Origin: Sclerodactyla briareus
Taxonomy: Eukaryota > Echinodermata > Holothuroidea > Dendrochirotida > Sclerodactylidae
Reading direction: 5' to 3'
DNA length: 64,000 nucleotides
NCBI GenBank assembly: GCA_026419785.1
Contig: JAODTK010001266.1
Span: 1 to 64,000, forward strand
Shown here one piece after another: positions 43,768-53,771 of the stretch. Within the stretch, counting starts at the first letter, position 1. Every line of letters begins with the position of its first letter. A program made the position numbers and the translations under genes. The notes below the pieces were generated by a model. The model had not been told where the DNA came from and did not search any database. It worked only from the letters and a program-made list of their open reading frames with translations.

Positions 43768-44344
43768 CCACAATATCGTATGGTACTCACCTACCAATGC
43801 ATCCGATATTACAGAAGTTGAGGGACTTTATGCTGACCTCAAGGGAGCAATAAAAACTTCACTTACCATAGCGAGACAAACAGGAAAGGAAGTACCTTGC
43901 TGAACTGATGATGGAACACCAGCTTCTAGCTGCAAACACACAGTTCCAGAACTTGGAAATTGGGTAAGAGGTGGGCCTCTGGATTTGTACTGATTCGGAG
44001 GAACAGTGTGCTTAATGCAGAGCCATACAACACATTCCACAAAACAGGCTCAAACTACAGAGTGTCTCCATGAAGGTACGACTTAGTTCCACGATACACA
44101 AACCCAAAAAACACAGTAAGACTGGCACAGTATCTCCTCAGGACCTGATCTCCAGGCCAAGTACACAGTAGAAGTTCAGAATCGTTTCCAGATTCTTGAA
44201 GATGATGACCCCACTGAAAGGTATCGAACGTTTGTTGCTGCAAAGAGGAGGCAATGAAGCTGCCTGCCCCGAAGGGAGACGTGTCAGGCAGTCTCTCAAA
44301 GAAAAACATTCATGATGTGATAACTGCAAGAAAGAAAGTGGAAG

Positions 44345-44959
44345 ATGCTCGGCAGAAACACAGTAACAAAAAGTCGAATAATGACAGTGAGTTGCGGAGG
44401 CAAAGACAACTTTAGAGACTTTGACGGAGTCAAAGAAGAAAACATCCAGGAGAAGGTTAGGAGAATCGCGCAGCTCGAGAAGGGGGTCGTTTTTCAGCAC
44501 AGTCTGGAAGGTAAAAAATGGACTCAAAGGGTGGGGGAAACAAGCAGAGGCGAACGTAACAGGCGAGAAAGTGCCAGAGAAACGTGTAAACACCAGGTTT
44601 ACTTACTCCAAGAACCTTCTCGGCAATACACCACAGTGGCAAACCCTGAAGAGGACATTCCAAACATCTTCGAAGACCTTGACATCGATGATGGTCCACT
44701 CACCCATGAAGAATATACAAGGGCAAAAACATCTCTGAAGCAGGGAAAGAATACCGCGGTTCAGATCAATATACCTCCTGAGGTCTTTCGTAACTGTGAC
44801 CTTGATGACACCACCCAACAAATATGCAACCTGGCCCTCATCAACAATAAGATCCCCAGACAATGGACACCAGCAAACATAATTCTAGTGCCTAAGTCTG
44901 GAAATCTCTCCAATACAGACAACTATCGAAGGAATCAGTCTCCATTGTATCATAACTAA
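44345..44959 (+). pseudogene. Reverse transcriptase N-part of the same retrotransposon
   Basis: The longest open frame in the window (204 codons). It covers the basic linker and the fingers region with HEEYTRAKTSLKQGKNTA, NIPPEVFRNCDLDDTTQQI, NLALINNKIPRQWTPANIIL and VPKSGNLSNTDNYR. The next expected residues (GISL) appear after a shift. It is internal to the element, so its first Met is not a true start. Confidence 0.75.
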
Positions 44960-46114
44960 GCTCTTCAACCGTATGATTCTTGATCGTCTGAGGGATACCA
45001 CCGACCCCAAGTTAAGACATGACCAGAATGGCTTCAGTGTCAAGAGAACCACCATGGCCTGATGGCACAATTCCTGGCTCTACGAGTAAATCGAAGGAGG
45101 CTAAGCAAAACACCAATAGCTCAGCTGTACGACCTTAATCGACTCCAAGAGGCTTTTGATTCAGTCCATAGAGGCGAGATGATCAGGACCAAAAGCATAT
45201 GGTATTCCCCATAACCTGTTACGCTGCAATAGAGTCTACATATGCCAACACACGTGCAAAATTGTTACTCAAGACGGAGAGACAGAGGCACTGTATATCT
45301 TAGCGGGGGTATGCAAGGTGATACGCTTGCCCCCTTTATCTTTGTTAACGACTTGATTATGCTTTACGCCAAGCAACAAGTGAAAGGAGACTGATTTAGG
45401 CGTCACAATAACTCCAATGAAGTCGCGAAGATTACACTGCAGTGTCACTACCCGACTTGGAATTTACCGTTGAAGCTGCTAACTGAGTGAAAACATTCAA
45501 CAAGCACAACAATTGCTTACTCCTGTGAAAAGTGAATGTGCGAAGGTGGTGGAGACTTGCAGCAAAAAAAAAAAAAACTAAAGTTCTTACTCACAACGTT
45601 CCAGAACACGCCCCAATGAGAACAATTGAGGGAAATGCTCTTGAGGATGTCATGAATTTAAAACCTCGCTCGGGGTCACTCACCGAAGGGGATACAAGAC
45701 CAGAAAGACCCTTGCTTAGACAGCCCTCAACAAGATGAAAAAGGTATGGAATTCCCGAATGAGCCACCTTTGAATCGTCTGTTGTATGGAAGTGAAAATT
45801 GGACCTTGACACCGGCCCTAGGGAAGTCACTTAACGGTACATATACTCGCAGCTGAGGGCAGCTCTGAACATCAGCTGGAGAGAATACACTCCCCAACAA
45901 CATTCTCTATGGTGAGTTCCACAGCATAGGAGACAATGTAGATACTCTTGCCGGATACTGCCACGCCAGTGGCAGACAACGTGTTACATTTGGTGATATC
46001 CAGCAGAGGGACACTGAACTGAAGGAACCGAAGAAATTGCTGGCTGTATGACGGACCGGGATGGAATAGGGGGTCCAGGTTGAGTGGGTGTGGCCGACCT
46101 AGTGAGTGAGTGAG

Positions 46115-46965
46115 GTGTTCCCCAAGATCGGTTCTTGGGCTCTACTTTTTCTGGCTTATATTGACGATCTCGAGAATTCGTTGCATTCCAGAGATAAAAA
46201 GTTTGCGGACGCGATACCAAGGGTGTATCAGGCGGGTTGCTTCGAACGACGATGTTGCAATTGTCCAAAGGGACTGATATAATCTCCATGGTTCTTCGAT
46301 GGCAATTTTTTGATAAGTGCAAGTTATATGTTGGTTTCCACAATCGCAAACGCTGCTTCAAGGTTAAATGGGAACAATATTCATCAAGTGAATCAGAAGA
46401 TCTCGGTTGTCATTTCGATTCTTCTTGAAACCTTCTAAGCAGTGTGCTGAGCTGCGAGGAAAGGTAACTGGAATCTTGGCTCATCTTCAATTTTCTTGAT
46501 GAGATATTGTTGTCAGGTTTTTGAGCAGCTGGTGAGACCTCACCTGGAGTATCTGTCCAAGTATGGAATCCATATTCTCGAAAGATAAGCAGTGATTAAC
46601 AACGTTCAGCGGAGCGGCACTTAGATCAATTTACTGCCTTAGAAATTAACCTTACGAGGAAAGATTAAGGCGCCTCGGTCTAACTTCGTTGAGCTGAGAC
46701 AAATTCGAGGTAATTTGATTCAGGTTTTTAAAATTGTTCATGGATTCGAGAGCCTTTCCTTCCACATTTCTTGAGTTTTCTAAAGTACCACCAATAGGGG
46801 TCATCGCCTCAAGCTTCCTGGTAACGCTGACGTTGGACATTCGGAAATATGGACTTATCGCAGAGAGTTATCAAATGAGAGTGGAATAGCCTGCCTGAAG
46901 ATGTTGGTCTATCTAAGAGAACAGTATGATGTGTTCAAGAAACAGTCGATTCATTCTAAGGCATT
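46115..46965 (+). mobile_element. CR1-like reverse transcriptase C-terminal fragment
   Basis: Pieces in order: a YIDDLENSLHSR block near 46155-46195, FADA at 46202-46213 in place of the catalytic FADD, FDKCKLYVGFHNRKRCFKV near 46310, DLGCHFDSSLKPSKQCAELR near 46400, LRPHLEY-like near 46535, QIRGNLIQVFKI near 46695 and a RGHRLKLPG stretch near 46797. This runs from RT motif C to the end of the ORF. The Asp-to-Ala change would abolish activity, and frames are broken. It directly follows the tail of the 43.3-46.1 kb element. Confidence 0.7.
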
Positions 46966-47426
46966 GTGGGCGAATTCTTTAGGCATCTGGGTTGTTCTTC
47001 TCTTTTGGGATGTTGTGGCTTCGGGGTCTCTCATGATGATTTCGTCTTCTTTCCTGACCTTTTTTTCACTCAACTAAACTTCCATTCGAACGTAGAAAAT
47101 GTTTGCATTTTTGTTCGCCATAGCCAGACTAGCAGCTTTTTCAACCCTCTTGGCTTCGAATATCCTTGAACGGGCAGAAAAACAATGTTGAGATAAAATA
47201 CATTTCATATTGTACTCTGCAATAGGCTTGTTTCCAAATTTGAAAATGTGGGGATTCCCCAGTCTTGTAACTAACATGCATTGATGTCGACTGATTCGCA
47301 AAACTGCCTTCGAAGTTGTAGTCGGCTTTGGGGTACCTTTGTAAACTAATAAGTGACACATATTGTGCTAGTGGAAGCCGAAATAGAGATGTCAGTGTTG
47401 GCGCGAGACATCTACATACAACCTAC
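46966..47426 (-). other. HCN intron, unassigned
   Basis: Open frames on both strands (46966-47169 plus, 47074-47361 minus) show no domain. The part next to 46966 may be the 3' UTR of the CR1-like fragment. Confidence 0.35.
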
Positions 47427-47681
47427 CCGAAGTCCATTCAACATGACCCAGCTGTATTCAGGGAAAGAGTGCTTGATAAAATGAAGGAGAAAGATGGATG
47501 CAGCCATTCACGTGAGAGACGAGTGAACTATAAGCAAGAGGTGGACGATACGTATCACAGCGCCCTCGACTTTCAGCAACTGCGAAGAGAGAGCAATAAA
47601 GGGTTTCGAAATTCGCTCGCGATGCAGAAGGACGAAGTCGTCAACGAAAATACTTTGTCAGCCGTTTCCACCGACCCTTAA
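47328..47681 (+). other. Antisense open frame over the HCN S5 exon (shadow)
   Basis: A 117-codon plus frame rich in charged residues covers the S5 exon on the opposite strand. No homology was recognised, and the minus reading fits HCN with proper splice sites, so it is recorded only to explain the frame. Confidence 0.4.
47427..47579 (-). CDS. HCN channel exon: S5 and pore turret
   Basis: The acceptor is TCTCTCTTCGCAG and the donor CGG|GTAGGT, both good. The frame reads LLKVEGAVIRIVHLLLIV (compare S5, LASAVVRIFNLIGMMLLL), then a stop within what should read HWNGC, recovered two bases off-frame as HVNGCI, then FLLHFIKHSFPEYSWVMLNG (compare [20 protein letters not shown]). The next exon begins with a whole codon, as this one ends. 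The in-frame TGA and the local frame offset mean an error or decay. Less certain than the pore exon because S5 is divergent and the start is about four residues short. Confidence 0.6.
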
Positions 47682-48260
47682 ATATAGAAGGAGAATCAGA
47701 TACGCCATGCATAATTTCCAATAATATCCCAGATACCGTTAAATAAATAGTATGAGTTGATTGTCTGAAAGAAAGGCTCATGTTCAAAGAATGGGTAACA
47801 CCAAACAAAGGCCCAGAATGTATCAGTAACATATGAGATATGTGTACATAGTTGATAATGCACATTAATGAGCCTGTCCACAAGGTCACAGAGTTATTGA
47901 GATGATCGTGACGATGATATGGTGCCAAATGTCACAGGGTATAAACGGACAGTTCAGTTGAACAGTTCCACAGTGAGCAGGCTGTTTCGTGGCGCTAGAG
48001 GTCGGCAGTGGAAATAGGGGTACGGCGTATGAGAGAGTGTGCAGAACATCTAATGCTCGGAAAAAACGATTATAAGTAAAAGCACTTGATCGAATTTTCT
48101 CTTCGAATGTTTGGAATACAAAAAAAAATGTTAATGTGCCGTGCCCCTCAATTACTTGACCAATGTACCTTGTGGAACTTACTCTAATCACATGATGGAC
48201 CAGTGTTTTTTAATTGATCACGTGTAACGTTGTGGCGAAGGGTGAAATACTTCAAATCAC
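47580..48260 (-). other. HCN intron between S4 and S5 exons
   Basis: Minus frames 47641-47928 and 47886-48191 are open but do not match HCN or another family that I recognise. Confidence 0.4.
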
Positions 48261-48338
48261 CTCTTCAAGCCGAGAACCACGTACGCTCAGTCTCGTCAGG
48301 ACGTAGCAACCGGAGAGAAGACTGATCACTTTGCTAGT
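48261..48338 (-). CDS. HCN channel exon: S4 voltage sensor end and S4-S5 linker
   Basis: The acceptor is TTTTTTCTAG and the donor GAAGAG|GTGATT. Reading with small shifts gives SKVISLL, then RLLR in a second frame, then LTRLSVRGSRLEE in the first. This aligns with HCN [20 protein letters not shown] followed by QWEE. Taken literally in one frame, the middle reads SGCYV instead of RLLR and loses sensor arginines; a 2-base plus a 1-base insertion would explain it. The segment senses voltage and passes movement to the pore. Confidence 0.7.
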
Positions 48339-49098
48339 CTAGAAAAAACAAACAGTACATAAAATCATGAAAATGGACAGATATGCCTTCGAAACTCCAT
48401 ATTATTGAACAAGTAATTCAACATATCTCCGTCGATGCTGTAGTAAATCTTTCAGGATATACATTTTGTCCTCCATTCTCTCCTAATTCAAGTAGCGTGC
48501 AGATCGACCGACTGGAGGTTCCGAGTTACCTCACCGGGCAGCCAGGGTTCAGGAACTCTCACACTTCGACCTCTATTGGACTCTCAAACCGCTAATGCTT
48601 CACACCATCAACCAGCATTTCTAAGGCTTGGATACCATAGAGGGCGGTATGAATGTGAAAATCCTCATCTTGCAGACCGAGGAGATCGATTGAGGAATTG
48701 AGAAGTTCGGAGGCAGAGTTTATTCGCGGTTCAATGGTGAATATATCCTCGGGTGTCCACGCATTCAGGTGTGTTTCCCGACGAGGTTGGAAATGTTCCG
48801 CGATGGGATGATTTGGCGCCTACATTTATCTATACTAAATTAGTTTTGAGAGACTGAAATGGTGGCCTTAGAGCGCCGCCCAGCCTAAACGTTCCGTGTT
48901 CTTGTCGTTGTAAACAATTATAAAATACTTTGATCCGCCACATAATATTATTATATGTTCTGAGAATAATGTAGTATAAATCTATGGTCTGAGTCACTAC
49001 TTAACTATGCAGATTAGATCAATTAGTGGTTAGTATTTGACTTCGATTGGATCAGTTGTATTCACTCGCTTCCTATTTATCAAAACCTGAATACCTAC
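48339..49098 (-). other. HCN intron
   Basis: A 70-codon plus frame (48383-48595) has no domain. Nothing else is recognised. Confidence 0.45.
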
Positions 49099-49249
49099 CT
49101 TAATATTTTGAAAGCTTTGGCGGTAGCGTCAAGGCTCCCCTCTCCGTGGATGAAGAAGTAGATATAGTCAATGGGAATGACGAGACAAGATCGACAAAGA
49201 ACCAGGTCTTGAAGTAATGCAGGACTATCTTGGACCTCTCTAGAACAAC
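49099..49249 (-). CDS. HCN channel exon: S2-S3 loop, S3, start of S4
   Basis: The acceptor is ATTCTTTAG and the donor TTAAG|GTAGGT. Residues read VVLERSKIVLHYFKTWFFVD, LVSS, then after one missing base IPIDYIYFFIHGEG and SLDATAKAFKIL. This aligns with HCN S3 ([20 protein letters not shown]) and the start of S4 (KTARALRIVR). It joins in phase to the preceding exon, which ends in a whole codon, and ends two bases into an Arg codon. Confidence 0.85.
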
Positions 49250-50127
49250 CTAAAGAATTAGAGGGGTAGGCAGATATTAGGTTCAGGCTTACCAATGATC
49301 AGCGTGAAACGAACTGCTGCCTTGTGGGTGAATATGCTAAATATCATGGCAAATCCCAAGAAGGTGTATACTAGGGAGTTGTATGTTAACAACAACAACA
49401 ACAAAACGAAAAGTCAATATTACATTACGAAGCGACTCTAACCAGTTTTCAACATTAACTAAAATGAAACCATAAATAGGAAGCAATGCCACAGCTGCCC
49501 AGTCGTGAGAAAAAGATATAACCCTCAACATGTCTTATTTTATACATGTATGTATACGATACATATCGTGATGATAATCACATATTTTCTGAAGACAATT
49601 TCAGGTATAGAGCACCACATCTATCGTGCTCAATCAATTAATCAGTGTCATTCATATGGCACCAGAATAATATTCGAAAATGCCTCATAGGGCGGTTTCA
49701 AGGGACAATCAGTCACTAATGTTACTAAATCATATGATCATGCATCAATCGACAAGAACGCAATAAGTCGTGGAAATTGGGTAAAGCCGTTATTTATGTG
49801 AGAAAACCTTGTTCATAGCAAGGTAACATATCCGTAAGCGTTTGTCTCGTTGATGACTAACGTCACGAAATACGTATCGAAGACGACAGGGTTAACCTAC
49901 GATGAAATCGGGTACCTGCATACACGTGTTATTACATACACAATATTTATCGGAGATGTTATATATGATGTTGATGTATGATGCTACCGATAGAAGTAAT
50001 ACATTGTTACCTATCGTGTCTTGGTACTAATCAGTTGCTAAGCTACGATGTCGTCAGCCAGAGGGAGCCCCTCTCATGGTGATTCGAGGAGAATTTGGTG
50101 GAAGGTAGCACCTTTATGGGGACTTAC
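49250..50127 (-). other. HCN intron
   Basis: Contains a short AAC-rich run near 49388. Small open frames on both strands lack domains. Confidence 0.45.
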
Positions 50128-50317
50128 TCTGTCATGCGACGTCAATAGATACCCGGTGAAGAAGTTCATCACGATGTCAAGGATGAATAGGGCGTCGAAT
50201 ACGCAGTTGATGGCAGCGAACCAGGGCACGAACGCATCACTGTAGAAGGCTATGTTGACCGGGACCATTAACAGCGTGACCGACATCAGCAGAACCATAA
50301 ACAAATCCCAGTACCAT
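50128..50317 (-). CDS. HCN channel exon: S1 and S2
   Basis: The acceptor is TTTCTCACAG and the donor AGA|GTAAGT. Residues read WYWDLFMVLLMSVTLLMVPV, NIAFYSDAFVPWFAAINCVF, then DALFILDIVMNFFTGYLLTS and HDR. This aligns with HCN S1 (FYWDLIMLLLMVGNLIILPV) and S2 (VFN..SD..FLLDLVLNFRTG). No frame correction is needed. Upstream coding (N-terminal cytoplasmic part) was not located with confidence; a candidate is noted at 60.5-60.93 kb. Confidence 0.9.
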
Positions 50318-50580
50318 CTGTGAGAAATGAGAAATTCGCTTTTGGAGGTCTTAGACCGGGAGATCAAAGCATAACTAGACATGTGCGGGCGGATAAGCCG
50401 CCGACGTGTATACCCCCGCAGAAAAGAAAACAGCCTTTGTGGACCTCGTTTTATGTTGTAAGGGCAGGGGGAAATGTCCTGAACTGTTAGACCTTTGTTG
50501 GGGTCCCAAATGCATGAATTTGTGGGTTGGATTACCAGTCACACTTGGGGTGAGGTTCTGAATGCCAAACAGACCAAAGA
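50318..50580. other. Upstream intron of HCN
   Basis: No coding homology was seen upstream of the S1 exon acceptor. The region may include the start of the retrotransposon fragment that follows. Confidence 0.35.
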
Positions 50581-51190
50581 CTGAAAAGCTGATGCGTTTT
50601 ATGCTACTTCAAACGAAGCTATACCTCTGTATTTCCCAGTAAGTAATCAGATTGCATACTTCTGACGAACCATGGATTACAACTGAGATCAAAATCCTCA
50701 TAAAGAAACGTCAGACTGCATTTGCTGAGGGGAAAACGTATCTTTGACGATTTATTCGCAATAAAATTGCTCGTGCAATAGATCTTGCTGGGAGATCGTA
50801 TTAAAATGAGCGCGTTCATATAACTCTATGTTCGCCCTGTGGTCGAGTATGCTGCTCCTGTGTGGAATGGTGGCATCACTGCTGCTCAGTCGAATGGTCT
50901 TGAACGTATTCAGAAGCGGGCTTGTCGCATCATTTTGGGTGCCAGATATATCTCTTACAAGAAGCATTGGAAATAATCAATCTCCAGACACTGACCAACA
51001 TGCGAACTGAAATCTGCACCAATTTCGCAGTCACTTGCACAAGGACACATAGATACGTCGAACTGTTTCGTCGACTCAGAAAACTCACAGCATGTCTCTA
51101 AGGAACCCCAAAGCATATAAGGAATACAGATATAGGATGGATAGGTACAGGAATAGCGCTTACCTTTGCCGACTCCTCAACAAATGAGTT
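50581..51190 (+). mobile_element. Internally deleted non-LTR retrotransposon
   Basis: In shifted frames: KADAFYATSNEAIPLYFPVS near 50588, PWITTEIKILIKKRQ-like sequence near 50670-50720 and a FAEGKTY-like piece near 50725, typical of the linker between endonuclease and reverse transcriptase. Right after ARAIDLAGRSY.NERVH near 50770-50820 comes RPVVEYAAPVWNGGITAAQS at 50835, NGLERIQKRACRIILGARYI, then INLQTLTNMRTEIC and RTHR. Those are the end of the RT connector. The whole catalytic RT is missing between them. It lies upstream of the HCN S1 exon, antisense to it. Confidence 0.7.
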
Positions 51191-51344
51191 TTCTGTTAGT
51201 TTGTGCCTTTTTTTCTTGTATATATGTTAGCACAGCGGATGTTTCCATTCATTAATCGTAAGTTTCATGGGATTTTGCTTGGGACACGATGAGAGGTCCT
51301 AATATATACAATACGATACAAAAACAAAATTATGTCCATCGGAT
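51191..51344. other. No gene recognised
   Basis: Likely the 3' UTR of the preceding retrotransposon; the short ATACAATACGATAC run near 51305 could be its tail. Confidence 0.35.
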
Positions 51345-51665
51345 TCCCGGAGACACTGAAATGCCCTACCCGTGGTTCCGGTCAACTGTAGTCCACATTC
51401 CCCAAGTTTTGTTCAAATACGATAAAGTTAAGAATATCGCATGATTTATGCAAATTTGACCTCCTGTGACTGAAGACTGTTAATGTGTTGAGACTAACAA
51501 CAGTCCACATCCACCAAGGTTTGTTCAATCCGAGTTGGAAAAAATTGCAGAAAAAACACAAATTCGACCTCTAGTGACTTGAAATCAACGTCGAGTTACC
51601 GGCGGCGGCGGTGGAGACGGAGACGGCGGCGGCTTCACCCCAAAACCATAATATCCCCGAACATT
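51345..51665 (-). repeat. Repeat R6, copy 2 (inverted)
   Basis: Reverse-complemented, it matches 25441-26100: the GATATTATGGTTTTGGGG word, a CCGCCGCC/GTCTCC-rich head at 51598-51637, then about two 125-bp units with GTCACTAGAGGTC and AACAAACCTTGG-type boxes. Confidence 0.6.
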
Positions 51666-51793
51666 TCCAGTGTCGCGGAGATATAATTATAGTTGAACGA
51701 GTTACCAGTGTCTGAGTATATGGGGTAGTGGATGTATCGCCCCGATATACGGAGATGCATGCCTGCTGGGCCCTACCTGATGGATGTGGGCCC

Positions 51794-52077
51794 CAGGCAG
51801 GCGCGTACCGAGATATTTGTCTGGGGGGGGGTTGAGGTCGGAACCCAAGGGTAGTGCGCCCTCATTAATGACCTCACCCTCCCTATCGGCAAATAAGTAC
51901 AATTTATGGGCCCCTAGACACGTGATGCTGCAATATTTGCTAAAAAGCAAGTGCAAAACCTCTACTGAACTGCCAAAAAAAAACAGTTTTTGTGATAACA
52001 ATTATTGGTCACTTGGTCATGGGGGGTTCGGACGACCACCCCCCCCCCCCCCCACTCCCACCGTGGGTACGGCACTG
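51794..52077 (+). mobile_element. Non-autonomous DNA transposon, G/C-tract family, copy A
   Basis: The left end is CAGGCGCGTACCGAGATATT followed by a G-tract and GTTGAGGTCGGAACCC. The right end, reverse-complemented, is CAGTGCCGTACCCACGG with a G-tract. The interior has TTTATGGGCCCCTAG. It is homologous to 21225-21461 in the opposite orientation. Its ends share the CAG..CGTACC layout. No protein is encoded. Confidence 0.65.
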
Positions 52078-53034
52078 GCCCCAGGGCCCAGAGAGAATAC
52101 CCAAAAAGGTCGAATAGGTACTAGCTGATGAAACCACGTAAAAGTGTAACATTATGATAACAGTTCAGTAATCCATGGGCAGGTATGGAGAGAACGTGGA
52201 GGTCACAGAACTAATTGCCCAATGTCAGGTTTCTTTTATGAAATTTGGATGGTGGAGAACATTGGTCTCCTGATTTGTGACTGTTACTGATTCGTTTTGG
52301 GACATTATTCCTGACCATGTGTGATTTTGATATTATTAATGTTATATGTGTTGAGACTCGATATTCCTAGTTAATTAATTAATGGTCACCTGGATGTTTT
52401 GAGGAAATGTTTGGACTTATTATACTCTACAACGTTGGGATAGACGCTAGAATATTGTATTCACTTCTCTCACAATGCACGTTACAGGCGTGAATGACAT
52501 TTCACATATTATCCTGACGGCCATATCTTAAACTACTCACGTCACAGGTCGTTCACCCGAATTAGGTGATGGTGGCATTCAATTCCTTGTTGGGAGAGGG
52601 CCCTGGAACAGATTAAGGTCGATGTCATAGGTTTATGTGGGGGGTGCACGGGGAGTGTTTTGGGTCGCTCTGGGACCGTCATCGATATCCGTAGTGGGAG
52701 GACGGACTGCGATATATTATGAGCTGGAAGGAAGTGATTTTTCAAACAACCTCACTGGTATGTATAGTGAATTATATTTCGGTATCGCCCAGGCCTCTAT
52801 TTGAAATCGCCCAAGGAGTAGTATAAAAACAAGTGTAGTCACTGGTCAAGGTCTTTCCTTGACTGGACATCGTAATGGTCACTTGAACAGTTAACAGGTA
52901 ATTATTACTTTATCTCGTCCACGTGGTGTTTCCCTCTATTCATACTGGACCGACCTTTAGGCGGGTAAATTCAAAGAGGTACGTTTATTGCTTGTTTATT
53001 GCGATATTAGGTTATGTCTAGCATAGCCTGGCCA
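52078..53034. other. No gene recognised
   Basis: About 1 kb without recognisable exons or transposon ends. The minus frame at 52542-52745 has no domain. Confidence 0.35.
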
Positions 53035-53250
53035 GTTTAGGTGTCCCCTTTGCGTTTGGTTTGGGGATGTTTTCATAGATTGTGTATTTGCGGGTTCCAT
53101 GTGGTTTGCGTTATTTGCGGCATTCTCTGAGATTTGCGTCATTCGCCCCGGGGTCCTAACTGGCACTGGCTCTGCATGCCAGATTTCTGTAAAACTATGT
53201 GCGAATTTGCGTGTTTATGCTTTAAAATATGCAAGTTTGCGTGCAATATT
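53035..53250 (+). repeat. Cluster of TTTGCG words
   Basis: TTTGCG occurs about seven times in 200 bases (TTTGCGTT, TTTGCGGG, TTTGCGTTA, TTTGCGGC, TTTGCGTCA, TTTGCGTG twice), irregularly spaced. It does not form a clean tandem. Confidence 0.5.
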
Positions 53251-53771
53251 ATTTTCAAAGTCCTAAATCTTTATATTTTTGTATTGTAGTTTTCACGGTT
53301 CGGCGATCGAGGATTGAAAGTGCGAAATTAAGATCAGTCCCGTCGAGACCTTGAGTTACTCCCGTATTCTCTCAGCGACTTCTAAATTGGCTACATTCAC
53401 TCTAAATTGAACTGAACGACTTTAACACCATTAATATATTGATGCATGTCATTGGACCCAATATCAGCTTGACCATGTTACACGAAGTCACTCTGATACG
53501 CTTAGATGGAAAAATATGAATCGAACATTCCTATACTGATTTCCGTTCTCAAATAACAGAAACAGCAATAACAGAACTTCAAGCTGTTTGTTCTGGTACG
53601 ATTTGTTTGGGCAGCTAGGACCGAGCCGGCTACGACATCGTATCTACCAACCCTTATTTCAGAGGCATTCAGTATATAGCCGAAAAAACGCGTTCAATAT
53701 GTACAGTTCTGCTGTAGATATTTTTGGGTGTTATGTGGTTGTTTTTAAGGATTGTTCATCGTAAAACCTAG
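53251..53771. other. No gene recognised
   Basis: Non-coding sequence before the GCGAAT-rich element. No features were seen. Confidence 0.35.

Larger units (their letters stand above)
43270..46110 (+). mobile_element. Endonuclease-reverse transcriptase non-LTR retrotransposon, near full length, decayed
   Basis: Frame pieces in order: MALFNVNTARGEA at 43466 and GVQEHRPVHSDSIEFNRLEG near 43563 (endonuclease start); DDDPTERY near 44205 (linker); PNIFEDLDIDDGPLTHEEYT near 44660, NIPPEVFRNCDLDD and ANIILVPKSGNLSNTDNYR near 44875 (fingers); QEAFDSVHRGEM near 45150 (motif A); KKKTKVLTHNVPEHAP near 45570 (thumb); ALGKSLNGTYTRS-like near 45815 (connector). The catalytic FADD-type motif is not readable. 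The element ends in a (TGAG)n-like tail near 46100. It resembles endonuclease-RT elements common in marine invertebrates; clade is not certain. Confidence 0.8.

Noticed and set aside
43828..44863. Minus-strand frames of 70-151 codons
   Set aside because: They are antisense shadows of the plus-strand retrotransposon, which has recognisable endonuclease and RT blocks.
47641..48191. Minus-strand frames between the S4 and S5 exons as HCN coding
   Set aside because: The residues do not align to HCN; a better S5 match with correct splice sites lies at 47427-47579.
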